Positions 36,344-45,020 of a DNA stretch of 64,000 bases are shown piece by piece. Position numbers and translations under genes: made by a program. The stretch is taken from assembly GCA_022709695.1 (NCBI GenBank), contig JAKLII010000007.1:1-64000 (forward strand), given 5' to 3'. The DNA is from Bacteroidota bacterium. Lineage in GTDB: Bacteria > Bacteroidota > Bacteroidia > Bacteroidales > SKPS01. Numbering within the stretch: the first letter of the stretch is position 1; each line of letters starts with the position of its first letter. The notes under the pieces were generated by a model, which was given only the letters and a program-made list of their open reading frames with translations, was not told the DNA's origin and did not search any database.

Positions 36344-37390
36344 CTATCTGGCAATAAGAAAAACCAGATGCTTCTTTTCCTGATGGGTGCTGATGGTAAG
36401 ATTGTAGATTCCGGAAGGAAGGCAGGCGACATCCAGCACCAGGGAGCCTGAAATCTGAACAGTTTTTTGCAGCATGATTTGTCCATTGATACTGCTAACC
36501 TGAATGTTGCAATCAGAAACATGATGATCCGGGGCAGTAATGATCACGTGATCTGATACGGGATTTGGATACAGTTTCCAGCGATCCGGAGCGGTATTCT
36601 CAGGCATGCTGTTGTATGAATCTTCCGCATCAGTGGCCATTCCAAACAGCATGGTGGGTACAGCGGTTAGGCTGTCGCAGAAGATGGTCACAGAAGCGTT
36701 GTTAGTGTTTACTTTGAACAGTTTGTTTACGCCGGTATAGCTGACAGAGACGATCAGGGTATCGGACCAGGCAGAGGGGACCATGCCATAGGCTTTTGGG
36801 GAGTTGCCCCCAAAATTCATAGTGTCGATGAGGGTGCTGGTAAAAGGATTGAGGGTGATTTTCACCAAAGTCAGCCCGGCACCAATCATGTAAATGGTAT
36901 CGCCAATTATAGCGAGGTCTCCGCTGCAGGTAGTGCCGACATTGCCAACAACAGAAAAGGTGCCACCGGATATGCTGAATTTCTGCAGATTGCTGGAGTA
37001 ATCCCCCATATACAGGTTCCCGGCACCGTCACCTACCATTCCGGGCATACTGATTCCCTGTGAAGCAGTACCAACCGGTGTAGCTGTTCCGGTTGCCAAA
37101 TCGATGGTATAGAGGCTTAGTCCCTGGATTCCGTAAAGATTCCCTGCCTGCCATGCAATATCGCCGAACATAAGGGAAGTACAGCGGTAGGTGAGTTCAC
37201 ATTCGCGCATGTCCATGGTATGGATAGCCCCGGAATACTCATTTGCAAAGACGGTTTGTGCTGAAACCCTGCAAAACGGAATGAGCATCAGAAAGGTTAT
37301 GGCCAGTAATTTAACGGATCTTTTGGTCGCCAGGAAAGAAGTATTTGGGTCAGAAGGATAGCTGTAAAAGTCGGGCTGCATTTTCTTCAT
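36344..37390 (-). CDS. Secreted beta-propeller-like protein with T9SS sorting domain
   Basis: A 348-residue protein. A hydrophobic signal segment lies at about 27-45 (LLAITFLMLIPFCRVSAQ) after a long polar N-terminus, so the true start may lie later; both ATGs (37390, 37381) are inside mnmH. Residues about 46-255 contain repeating strands with YTIDLATGTATPVGT and LVKITLNPFTSTLID, like choice-of-anchor or propeller surface proteins. The last 80 residues are a T9SS type A sorting domain (WKLYPNPVSDHVIITAP ... LVFLIAR). The ligand is unknown. It overlaps mnmH by 41 bp. Confidence 0.82.
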   Translation of the reverse strand: MKKMQPDFYSYPSDPNTSFLATKRSVKLLAITFLMLIPFCRVSAQTVFANEYSGAIHTMDMRECELTYRCTSLMFGDIAWQAGNLYGIQGLSLYTIDLATGTATPVGTASQGISMPGMVGDGAGNLYMGDYSSNLQKFSISGGTFSVVGNVGTTCSGDLAIIGDTIYMIGAGLTLVKITLNPFTSTLIDTMNFGGNSPKAYGMVPSAWSDTLIVSVSYTGVNKLFKVNTNNASVTIFCDSLTAVPTMLFGMATDAEDSYNSMPENTAPDRWKLYPNPVSDHVIITAPDHHVSDCNIQVSSINGQIMLQKTVQISGSLVLDVACLPSGIYNLTISTHQEKKHLVFLIAR

Positions 37391-38372
37391 GATTAACGGA
37401 ATTAAGAACTACCTCAACTACTTTTGAGGGATCACGTTTTTGTGAGCCTTTCAGATAATATTTGTCGTAAAAGTACAACATTATTTCAGCAACCCTTTGA
37501 AAATCATCCTTATCAAGTGCTTCAAGTGCAATCCTGGTTTGGTCATACCCAAGGCGTTTCGTCAGTTTGCGGATAGATTCCGCAAGATGTTCCTGCTTCA
37601 TGCGGGCATAGGTATCCACCAGGTGTTTTACCCGCTGATGCACCGGGATATTCAGAAATATGAGCGGAGACCGGCTCATTTGGGCAAACCAGGATCCGGG
37701 TAGGTTTACCCTGCCGATGGCGTTGCTTTCATCTTCAATCCATACCGGCTTGTTTGGATCAAGGGTTTGCAGGACACACAACAAATCGTTTTCAAATTGT
37801 TCGGTAGTGGGCTGAGGAGGCATATCAATCCCACCGAAAGCTGAACCGCGGTGATTTGCAAGCCCTTCCAGGTCAATAATCTGCTGCCCTTTTTTTGCCA
37901 GACAATGGAGGATCTCTGTTTTACCACTGCCCGAATATCCCCCCAATACCCTGAGCATGAAGGGGTTTTCGAAAGATGCAAGGACATGGTTCCTGTAGGC
38001 TTTATAGCCATTTTCGATAACCCAGACTTTTCTGAAACCGTTGTTGTCAAGGACTGTCGCAAATGCATTGCTGCGCATTCCGCCGCGCCAGCAGTGCACC
38101 ACAGCCTCTCCATCCGGTGCGGTTTCGGATGAATGGGCAATAAACCATTGCAGTTTAGGCTGCGCAATCTGATACCCCAGTTCAATCGCCTTTTGTTTGG
38201 CTCCCTGATTATAAGTGATACTAACGGCAGTTCTTTCATCATCGGTAAACAGCGGGATGTTGATGGCACCGGGGATGTGCCCGCGGGAAAATTCTGCCGG
38301 TGACCGGACGTCTATGACGGGAAGGGTACGGAGTTCCTTTTGCCAGAGATCAACGGGGATATACCGGATCAT
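37350..38372 (-). CDS. mnmH: tRNA 2-selenouridine synthase MnmH (SelU)
   Basis: A 340-residue enzyme. The N-terminal rhodanese domain (1-125) holds the catalytic Cys94 in VVHCWRGGMRSNAF, the family's fixed motif. A P-loop ATPase-like domain follows (GYSGSGKT at 145-152), then a helical C-terminal half. MnmH replaces sulfur with selenium at wobble 2-thiouridine-34 of certain tRNAs, or adds a geranyl group. It needs selenophosphate from SelD, which is not in this window. It overlaps the downstream surface protein by 41 bp but the functions look unrelated. Confidence 0.95.
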   Translation of the reverse strand: MIRYIPVDLWQKELRTLPVIDVRSPAEFSRGHIPGAINIPLFTDDERTAVSITYNQGAKQKAIELGYQIAQPKLQWFIAHSSETAPDGEAVVHCWRGGMRSNAFATVLDNNGFRKVWVIENGYKAYRNHVLASFENPFMLRVLGGYSGSGKTEILHCLAKKGQQIIDLEGLANHRGSAFGGIDMPPQPTTEQFENDLLCVLQTLDPNKPVWIEDESNAIGRVNLPGSWFAQMSRSPLIFLNIPVHQRVKHLVDTYARMKQEHLAESIRKLTKRLGYDQTRIALEALDKDDFQRVAEIMLYFYDKYYLKGSQKRDPSKVVEVVLNSVNHEENAARLLQLSF

Positions 38373-38418
38373 TTCCAGAACATTGCTGTATTATGGGAGA
38401 TCAAAGAACGTGTGTGGG

Positions 38419-38967
38419 TCAGAGTTTGAGATTCACCACGGTTTTGAAAGCGGTGTCATTGGCTGGAACTGCATCTTTGTTCACCATGCAGAATGCCTTG
38501 AATGCGTAGGATCCCGGAACCGACAGATTTGCCCGGGTTGCGAAAGAATAGAGCAGGGTGGAACCCGGATCTATCATCTGGGTAACCGTTTCAACCACAG
38601 GTATTGATTGATCGATCTGAAAAGCTACTTTTAAACTTTTTACCGGTTGGGTTCCCTGGTTCTTCAGTGTGATGCTGACAGTTTCGCTGGCAGAGAGATT
38701 ATTGCCTGATACCGGGGTGTTGATGGTAATGACCTGCATATCAACGGTGGCTTGATCCTGAGAAAATGCAGCGAGAGGGACAATATTTTCAGAGAGACCT
38801 CCGGCATCATTCCGGACGTGTTCAGTATTCAGGGTTTTCTCAGTGAAAGGTTGCTTTGGGTGTGACGGGTACCTTGAGTTCCCGATCCCTGGGGAAACCC
38901 GGGAGTAAGCCAGTAAAGCAAAAAGGGCAATAACTGCAACTAAAACAGGCCATTGGATTTTTTTCAT
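38419..38967 (-). CDS. Exported CARDB-like domain protein
   Basis: A 182-residue protein starting at ATG 38967 (MKKIQWPVLV). It has an N-terminal signal/anchor (about 6-22) and a C-terminal beta-sandwich of about 100 residues (SASETVSITLKNQGTQPVKS; SYAFKAFCMVNKDAVPANDT) like CARDB adhesion modules. No sorting domain is present. An upstream ATG at 39072 is rejected because it adds an unrelated stretch before the signal. It stands alone between mnmH and the divergent archaemetzincin. Confidence 0.75.
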   Translation of the reverse strand: MKKIQWPVLVAVIALFALLAYSRVSPGIGNSRYPSHPKQPFTEKTLNTEHVRNDAGGLSENIVPLAAFSQDQATVDMQVITINTPVSGNNLSASETVSITLKNQGTQPVKSLKVAFQIDQSIPVVETVTQMIDPGSTLLYSFATRANLSVPGSYAFKAFCMVNKDAVPANDTAFKTVVNLKL

Positions 38968-39149
38968 CGATTTTGGTATTGGAAGTTTGTACAGCAACAT
39001 TGTATATGCCGACCGATCATGTAAAGGTATGGTAATTTCAAATATCCAAACAAGCCAGTACGACCCCCGCAACTTATAATTTTTAGCCCTTGAGTTTTTC
39101 CTGATAAAGATGATAGTTTGAACCTTAACTTTTAAAGTACTTTTACCAG

Positions 39150-39863
39150 ATGAAAAGCCTGAACGTTTTCTTTTTTGGATTCCTTATGCTGGCCGCTATG
39201 ACTGCCTGCCGGCACTCCGGCAGACCTGTTCCTGTTCAGGAATCAGGAGAAGAAACCAAATCAAAAAAAGCAATGGTGGTTTACATCCAGCCCCTGGGGG
39301 ACGTAGATCCTGAGTACATCAGGGTGGTCATGAATGCCATTGAAAAATTCTATGGGTTTGGAAGTGAGCTGAGGCCTGTGGTTGAGCCGACGGATGATCT
39401 GCTGGCAGCCAGTAAGACAAGGTATGATGCTGAAAAGATCCTTGCAAGGTTCAATTCAAATGACCACGTGCTTGTACTGACTGAGAAACACTTTGCTACC
39501 CGAAAAGGCAACATTCCGGAATGGGGTATCTTTGGCCTTGGGTATCTTCCCGGAAAGGTATGCACAGTTTCCACCTACCGGTTCGAAAATGGAGTTTCGC
39601 GGGATAAAGTGTTGGAACGGCTTGAGAAAATTGCCCTGCATGAGCTGGGGCACAATCTGGGATTACCTCATTGCGATAACGATCCATATTGCCTGATGAG
39701 CGATGCCAGGGGAACCATCAAAACAGTAGACCGATGCAAGGTGTGGCTGTGTGACAGGTGCAGGGATGAAAAGGATCATTCGCACGAGGATCATCAGGTT
39801 GCGGGCAAGGAAATCCGTCTCAAAGATCATGGGAAAGTATTCCCCTTTCAGCGGTTCACCTGA
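39150..39863 (+). CDS. Archaemetzincin-like zinc metalloprotease, lipoprotein
   Basis: A 237-residue lipoprotein (lipobox AAMTAC, Cys20). The full archaemetzincin signature is present: HELGHNLGLPH at 164-174 with C175, C181, M183 and the C-x2-C pair C201/C204; the spacing C-x-M-x17-C-x2-C is exact. The zinc ligands are His164, His168 and His174 and the catalytic Glu is 165. Most relatives are cytoplasmic; a lipid-anchored form is less usual. It is an aminopeptidase-like protease of unknown substrate. Two remnants of similar genes lie at 44461 and 50645. Confidence 0.92.
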   Translation: MKSLNVFFFGFLMLAAMTACRHSGRPVPVQESGEETKSKKAMVVYIQPLGDVDPEYIRVVMNAIEKFYGFGSELRPVVEPTDDLLAASKTRYDAEKILARFNSNDHVLVLTEKHFATRKGNIPEWGIFGLGYLPGKVCTVSTYRFENGVSRDKVLERLEKIALHELGHNLGLPHCDNDPYCLMSDARGTIKTVDRCKVWLCDRCRDEKDHSHEDHQVAGKEIRLKDHGKVFPFQRFT

Positions 39864-39940
39864 CATACAATCAGTTTGTCATTTTAAAAAATGGATCATC
39901 CCGATAAAAAGTCACATTGAAATCCCAATAAACAGTACCA

Positions 39941-42298
39941 GTGAAATTCTTGCATAGAATGCCCTGGTGGGCCTTTTTGTTATCCTTCACGGTTATCGGC
40001 ATTAACCTTTTGTATATTCAGGCCCGGTTGAGGATACCTATCGATGGAGCCGGGTCGCTGGGGATCAACGGTCATTGTGAAATTACGGCCGTAAGGGAAA
40101 ACAGTCCGGCGGGAAAAGCGGGTCTCAGGGCAGGGGATATCATTCTGCGTATCGGCTCCAGCGACGTTAAGGGAGAAAACCATTTTGTGATGCTGGAACT
40201 CTTCAGGGCGGGGGATTCTACAACCTATGACATTCTCAGGGATGGCAAAATCACCTCCGTCAGGATCACATTTGCCTCCTACTGGTCGCAGTATCCTATA
40301 ATCTTTTCCCTGATGTATTTGCTGTTGCTGATCATTTGGGCTGGAAGTCTCTTCATCCTGTATAAAAAGCCCGCAGATTTCACAGCTGTACTCTTCTTTA
40401 TCTACCTTCAGCTCTATGTGGTAACACAAAATACCCGGTATCTGTTTGTTGATGATATATACGCATCCATTGCCAATGCCGCCTTTGTGCTGAGCTTTAA
40501 CCTCTTTGGCGCGGTGCTGATCCATTTTCATATGCTTTTCCCTATAAAGGCACGACACTACAGCACCCTACGTCCATTGCTGATTTCATTCTATGGAACC
40601 GGCTTCATTTTAGGGGCATTGAATGCCTTTGCAGTGATCCTGCGAAACTATTCCGCATCCATTTCTCATTACCAGTTCTATAACAACACCCAGTATTGGT
40701 CTGTTACCTGGATGGGAATATCACTGATCATCGCTTTTGCCATGGCAGCGTATCAGTTTGTTTCAATCAAAGATAATCATTACCGCCGGCAACTGCGACT
40801 GGTGATCATCGGTTCATTTTTTGGCCTGCTTACTCCGGTAGTGTTTAGCTTTTACCCTGAATTTTTCTGGCAGATAGAACTGGAAAAGCATTTGCTCTAT
40901 GTGATTGAGTTTCCCAATATCCTGGGAAGTTTTATCATGATTATCCTGTTTTTTTCTGCCATTTTCCTTTACAGAATCTGGGATATTGAACCTTTTATCA
41001 GAAAGGCCTTCCTTTATATCGCAGCGACCTTGCTCATCCTGCTCCTCTATTTTCCACTGCTTTGGTTTGTTGAAAGGGCCACCAGCAACAGAGTGGAATC
41101 GCTGAACCTTGTGATCCTGACCATTCTGCTTATTTTATTTGCTGTATTCAGGGATTTTCTCCAGAATCTGGTGGACCGACTCTTTTTCCGGCGCCCTTAT
41201 GATCCGGCCATTGTCGCATCCCGCTTCGAAGAAAAAATCACAGGCCTGTATGCGCCGGAAGATCTGACCCGGGGGATCTGCCAATTCATCAAAGAGATCT
41301 TCCATGTTGAATCATTTCTTTTCGCCATTAAAACACAGGATCTTAATTACAGGGTCATATTTTCGAATGGTCATCAGGTAAAAGTGGTGCCAAAGGAGTT
41401 GACAATCCAGCCGGAGACTGAGCGTATGCTGGCTCTTCCCAGACCTTTGGCTTCTGATATGGTTCATGAAATGTTGCCCCTGATGACGCTTTGTAAAGGG
41501 GAACTACTGGTTCCGATGCAGCAGGGAAAAGAGCCTTTCGGATTCATGATTCTTGGCAGGAAGAGGTCTGATCAGTCGTACACGCTGCAGGATGTCAATA
41601 TGATCGGACACCTTGCGATCAGGATCGTTGCGCATTTTCATACAGCGGCGCTTTACAGGAGGGATGTGGACAGGCAGGTGATGCTTGAAAAGGAGAGGAT
41701 CCGGATATCCGAGGACATGCATGATGAAATCGGTGCAAGCCTTACCCAGATCTCCATTTTGAGCGAAGTCATGAAAAGGCAGTCGGGAAAACCTGACGAG
41801 ACCCAAAAACTGATCGAGAAGATTTCCGGAATATCCGGCACTCTGGTGGATGAAATGAGCGATATCATCTGGGCTATGAATCCCAAAAATGACAACCTTG
41901 CCAGTTTTTCCTATTATTTGCGGAGGTATGCTTCTGAATACCTGGATAATACAGGGATAAGAGCGATATTTGATTTTCCGGAGAACTGCCCGGTTGTTCG
42001 CATGTCATCAGATCACCGGAGGAATCTTTTCCTGGTGGTCAAGGAAGCCTTACATAACGCTGTCAAGCATTCAGGAGCCACGGAACTGGCCATAGGCCTG
42101 TACTGGGCTGACGGGATCCTGAAGGCAGAGATCAGAGACAATGGCATGGGCTTTCACACTGAACAATCAGCGAATACAGGCAACGGACTTTTCAATATGC
42201 AGAAAAGGATCGGGAACCTTGGAGGGTCATTTAATATCGAATCAAAAATTGAGGGCGGGACACGGATCATTGTGGCAATTCCGCTTGACACTGCGTAA
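39941..42298 (+). CDS. PDZ-containing membrane sensor histidine kinase (HisKA_3)
   Basis: A 785-residue kinase. One helix (about 8-26) is followed by a periplasmic PDZ domain (about 45-112; GLRAGDIILRIGSSDVKGE), seven or so helices (about 118-400), a GAF-like region (about 430-560) and a NarL-type dimerisation/phosphoacceptor domain (ERIRISEDMHDEIGASLTQI), then the ATPase domain (EALHNAVKHSGA; DNGMGF). The start is GTG 39941; an ATG at 39959 is possible. Its partner is the NarL-type regulator 71 bp downstream. A PDZ in the sensor part suggests it detects peptide C-termini or unfolded envelope proteins; this is inferred. Confidence 0.9.
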   Translation: MKFLHRMPWWAFLLSFTVIGINLLYIQARLRIPIDGAGSLGINGHCEITAVRENSPAGKAGLRAGDIILRIGSSDVKGENHFVMLELFRAGDSTTYDILRDGKITSVRITFASYWSQYPIIFSLMYLLLLIIWAGSLFILYKKPADFTAVLFFIYLQLYVVTQNTRYLFVDDIYASIANAAFVLSFNLFGAVLIHFHMLFPIKARHYSTLRPLLISFYGTGFILGALNAFAVILRNYSASISHYQFYNNTQYWSVTWMGISLIIAFAMAAYQFVSIKDNHYRRQLRLVIIGSFFGLLTPVVFSFYPEFFWQIELEKHLLYVIEFPNILGSFIMIILFFSAIFLYRIWDIEPFIRKAFLYIAATLLILLLYFPLLWFVERATSNRVESLNLVILTILLILFAVFRDFLQNLVDRLFFRRPYDPAIVASRFEEKITGLYAPEDLTRGICQFIKEIFHVESFLFAIKTQDLNYRVIFSNGHQVKVVPKELTIQPETERMLALPRPLASDMVHEMLPLMTLCKGELLVPMQQGKEPFGFMILGRKRSDQSYTLQDVNMIGHLAIRIVAHFHTAALYRRDVDRQVMLEKERIRISEDMHDEIGASLTQISILSEVMKRQSGKPDETQKLIEKISGISGTLVDEMSDIIWAMNPKNDNLASFSYYLRRYASEYLDNTGIRAIFDFPENCPVVRMSSDHRRNLFLVVKEALHNAVKHSGATELAIGLYWADGILKAEIRDNGMGFHTEQSANTGNGLFNMQKRIGNLGGSFNIESKIEGGTRIIVAIPLDTA

Positions 42299-42369
42299 AA
42301 TAGCATCTTTATGCGATTGGAACTAAAACCATTATGTTGTAAAATTGCATCTGTCAAAGCTGATTTGTT

Positions 42370-43002
42370 ATGCAGCAGGAAATAAAGGTCATGATTGTTG
42401 AGGACCAGGAACCTGTCAGGGAGGGTTTGCGTATTCTCATTGATGGATCCGAAGGTTACCGCTGCATTATGTCATGCCGTACAGCCGAAGAAGCCCTGAT
42501 CAGCCTGGGTGCCGAAACACCTGATGTGGTGCTTATGGACATCAACCTCCCGGGGATGTCTGGGATAGAATGCGTGGTACACATCAAAAACCGTTTTCCT
42601 TTGATCCAGGTAATGATGCTTACGGTTTTTGACAATAATGAACAGATATTCAAGTCGCTTGAAGCCGGAGCCACAGGATATATGTTAAAAAAAACCCCGC
42701 CTGCCCGCTTGCTGGAAGCCATTACAGAGCTGGTAAACGGAGGTTCGCCCATGAATGGGGAAATTGCACGCAAAGTGGTCATGGCTTTTATGAAACCGCT
42801 ACCGGCAGGAATAGCAGATTTCTCCCTCACTTCCAGAGAAGAGGAGATACTGGCTTGTCTTTCAAAGGGATATCTTTATAAAGAAATAGCTGATAAGTTG
42901 TTCATCAGCCTTGACACCGTCAGGTCACATATCCGGAACATATACCAGAAACTGCATGTGCGGACCCGCACAGAGGCTCTTCTCCTTTACATGAACCGTT
43001 AA
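42370..43002 (+). CDS. NarL/FixJ-family response regulator
   Basis: A 210-residue regulator with a receiver domain (Asp57 in VLMDINLPGM; Lys in MLKKTPP) and a LuxR-type helix-turn-helix (about 145-205; LTSREEEILACLSKGYLYKE ... VRSHIRNIYQKLHV). It lies 71 bp after the PDZ sensor kinase on the same strand. It is similar to the regulator at 60522-61151. Confidence 0.95.
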   Translation: MQQEIKVMIVEDQEPVREGLRILIDGSEGYRCIMSCRTAEEALISLGAETPDVVLMDINLPGMSGIECVVHIKNRFPLIQVMMLTVFDNNEQIFKSLEAGATGYMLKKTPPARLLEAITELVNGGSPMNGEIARKVVMAFMKPLPAGIADFSLTSREEEILACLSKGYLYKEIADKLFISLDTVRSHIRNIYQKLHVRTRTEALLLYMNR

Positions 43003-43053
43003 TCCCGAAAGGATTTTCATTCTTACGAAGCACAAAATCACATGAATGTGCTA

Positions 43054-43084
43054 TTGATACCTCTTTTTCCAAAGCATAATTTTG
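43054..43084 (+). promoter_or_regulatory. Bacteroidetes-type promoter
   Basis: TTG (43054-43056), 20 bases, TAATTTTG (43077-43084), a full consensus match. It is 56 bp before the ATG at 43141. Confidence 0.65.
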
Positions 43085-43140
43085 GCGTAAATACAAATTA
43101 ATCACTTCAAACCTGTCACATAATCAAAACCTGTTGACCT

Positions 43141-44427
43141 ATGAGAAAACATCTATTTTCAATCGCAGAAGTGGTGGCTTTTATCTTCATCTTTTGGGCA
43201 AGCCCATCTGAAGCCCAGGTGAACTGGACCAAATCTCCGATCAACCCAGTTTTGGGTCCGGGCACCGGCTGGCTCAGTTACGGATTTCCCTTTGTTTTTG
43301 TAATGAAGGGTAATGACACCCTGAGAATGTGGTTCTCAGCAGCGGAAGGTACTACAACAGGTCATGACCGAATCGGATACGCGACATCCACAGATGGCAT
43401 CAATTTCAATATGAATGCCAGTCCGGTATTTGAACCTTCAGGAGGAAGTGCATTTGATTCGGAGGGGGTTTTCGGAGCAAATGTGCTTTATGACGGAACA
43501 GTGTACCGGATGTGGTACAACGGATATTCCACGCAGCCCTATTATGCCGGGGCGCTGGAGACGGGGCTGGCTACCTCGGGTGATGGCATAAACTGGACCC
43601 GGCACACAGGCAATCCGGTACTTGCGAAGGGACCGACGGGCAGCTGGGATGAACAATGGGCCTATGTGAATACCGTGTTGTTTATCGACAGTACCTACCG
43701 GATGTGGTACACCGGATCAGATCAAAACGGAAAATGTTCAGTAGGTTATGCCACATCAAACGATGGAATTGCGTGGAGCAAATATTCGGGCAATCCGGTT
43801 CTGGCCGGGAAAGGAGGGGGTTGGGATGTGCTTAACAATCAGAATGCAAGGGTGATTTATCATGATGGTAAGTATGAGATGTGGTATAATGGGAATCCTG
43901 CTCAGAACGCAGATTATGATATCGGGTATGCCACCTCATCCGATGGTATCAACTGGGTAAAATATACCAGCAATCCGGTAATGGTGACGGGAGGCACAGG
44001 TGCCTTTGATGAAGATTGGTGCTGGGCCCCGGCAGTAATATACGATGAATCAAATTATTACATGTGGTATACCGGATTCAGCAACAATCTTTATCACGTA
44101 GGTTTCGCCTCAGACTCAACCCATACAGGCTTACATCCGGCAAAAACGCACGAAAGGGAACCATTACTGGTTTATCCTAATCCCGTAAGTACAACATCCA
44201 CCATAAAATACTATGTTGATGCTCCTGGCAGGGTTAAAGTATCGGTATACGACCAGGTGGGCAGGGAAGTACTGACCCTTCTGGATGAGTACAGGCAAGC
44301 CGGAAGTTACACCTTATCCCTAGGAACCACCGGGCTCAGAAATGGATCCTATACATGTGTGCTGCAATATCAGGATAAAACCTACCGAACCAATATTGCA
44401 GTAACCAAATTGCTGGTGTTGCATTAG
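43141..44427 (+). CDS. Secreted five-bladed-propeller protein with T9SS sorting domain
   Basis: A 428-residue protein. Signal peptide about 1-25 (ending EAQ). Residues 26-335 contain five repeats of the pattern YRMWYxG ... IGYATSSDGINWxKYxxNPV, the layout of glycosidase-like five-bladed propellers (GH43/GH32/GH130-like). The catalytic acids of GH43 cannot be assigned, so carbohydrate binding rather than hydrolysis is possible. The last 85 residues are a T9SS type A sorting domain (LLVYPNPVSTTSTIKYYV; ending LLVLH). A fragment of an archaemetzincin gene follows. Confidence 0.86.
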   Translation: MRKHLFSIAEVVAFIFIFWASPSEAQVNWTKSPINPVLGPGTGWLSYGFPFVFVMKGNDTLRMWFSAAEGTTTGHDRIGYATSTDGINFNMNASPVFEPSGGSAFDSEGVFGANVLYDGTVYRMWYNGYSTQPYYAGALETGLATSGDGINWTRHTGNPVLAKGPTGSWDEQWAYVNTVLFIDSTYRMWYTGSDQNGKCSVGYATSNDGIAWSKYSGNPVLAGKGGGWDVLNNQNARVIYHDGKYEMWYNGNPAQNADYDIGYATSSDGINWVKYTSNPVMVTGGTGAFDEDWCWAPAVIYDESNYYMWYTGFSNNLYHVGFASDSTHTGLHPAKTHEREPLLVYPNPVSTTSTIKYYVDAPGRVKVSVYDQVGREVLTLLDEYRQAGSYTLSLGTTGLRNGSYTCVLQYQDKTYRTNIAVTKLLVLH

Positions 44428-44460
44428 GATTAGCCATTGCGGGTGGTAGGGTAAGAAAGG

Positions 44461-44504
44461 CAGACCAAAACAGGGTATGGCTGTGTGAAAGGTGCAGGGA
44501 TTCC
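44461..44504 (+). pseudogene. Archaemetzincin C-terminal fragment
   Basis: Read from 44462, the sequence gives DQNRVWLCERCRDS, which matches DRCKVWLCDRCRDE around the C-x2-C zinc pair of the intact protein (39150-39863), and the DNA is similar as well (GTATGGCTGTGTGA). Nothing of the catalytic motif remains. Confidence 0.7.
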
Positions 44505-44591
44505 ATGGCTGGGGGAGCCCCCCTGATTTTTTTGTAGCCTCTTCGCGACTGCGCCTGGAGTTTATCGGGGGGTATTTCAGCGGTGCCTTCG

Positions 44592-44695
44592 AGAGCCTCA
44601 GGCACCGCTCATAAGAGCCTCAGGCACCGCTTAGGAGAGCCTCAGGCACCGCTTGGGAGAGCCTCAGGCACCGCTCAGGAGAGCCTCAGGCAACT
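44592..44695. repeat. 22-bp tandem repeat (4.7 copies)
   Basis: Units start AGAGCCTCAGGCACCGCT followed by four variable bases (CATA, TAGG, TGGG, CAGG) at 44592, 44614, 44636, 44658 and 44680. Each contains GCCTCAGGC, an odd-length palindrome. The period is not a multiple of three, so it is not coding; there are no unique spacers, so it is not CRISPR. Confidence 0.9.
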
Positions 44696-45020
44696 ATACA
44701 TCTATGGTCTCACCATGGCTACTTTTTCCTTGATAACGGAGTGCAATTATCAACAATTACCCTCATGTCATTAATGTAAAATAAGTGATAACGAAGAGGC
44801 TGCTTTTTTTTGAGATAGCCTCTTTTACCTTGATCTCCTGTTCCAATTATAAGCTCAGAGCTTGAAAACATTCTGATTTGCAGAAAGACCAATGTATTGC
44901 TATCTCTCTGATATTTATCACTTTTAGCGTTATAAATTATAATTTTATAATTTTACCTTATGTTAAGGGGCAGGCATTTAAACCAATTCTTATTGTAAAC
45001 AACAGATTAATCATGCCATC

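Larger units (their letters stand above)
44428..45020. other. Intergenic patchwork: archaemetzincin fragment, minisatellite and AT-rich region
   Basis: The gap holds the remnant at 44461-44504, the 22-bp tandem repeat, and an 8-bp inverted repeat AAGAGGCT/AGCCTCTT (44794-44824) around a T-run. The last 150 bp are AT-rich and probably contain the promoter for 45021, but I cannot pick one. Confidence 0.6.

Noticed and set aside
44592..44695. Possible CRISPR array
   Set aside because: The variable parts are only four bases, there are no spacers and no cas genes in the window.
44583..44774. Open frame across the 22-bp repeat
   Set aside because: The repeat period is not a multiple of three, and the frame has no domain or ribosome site; it is a by-product of the repeat.
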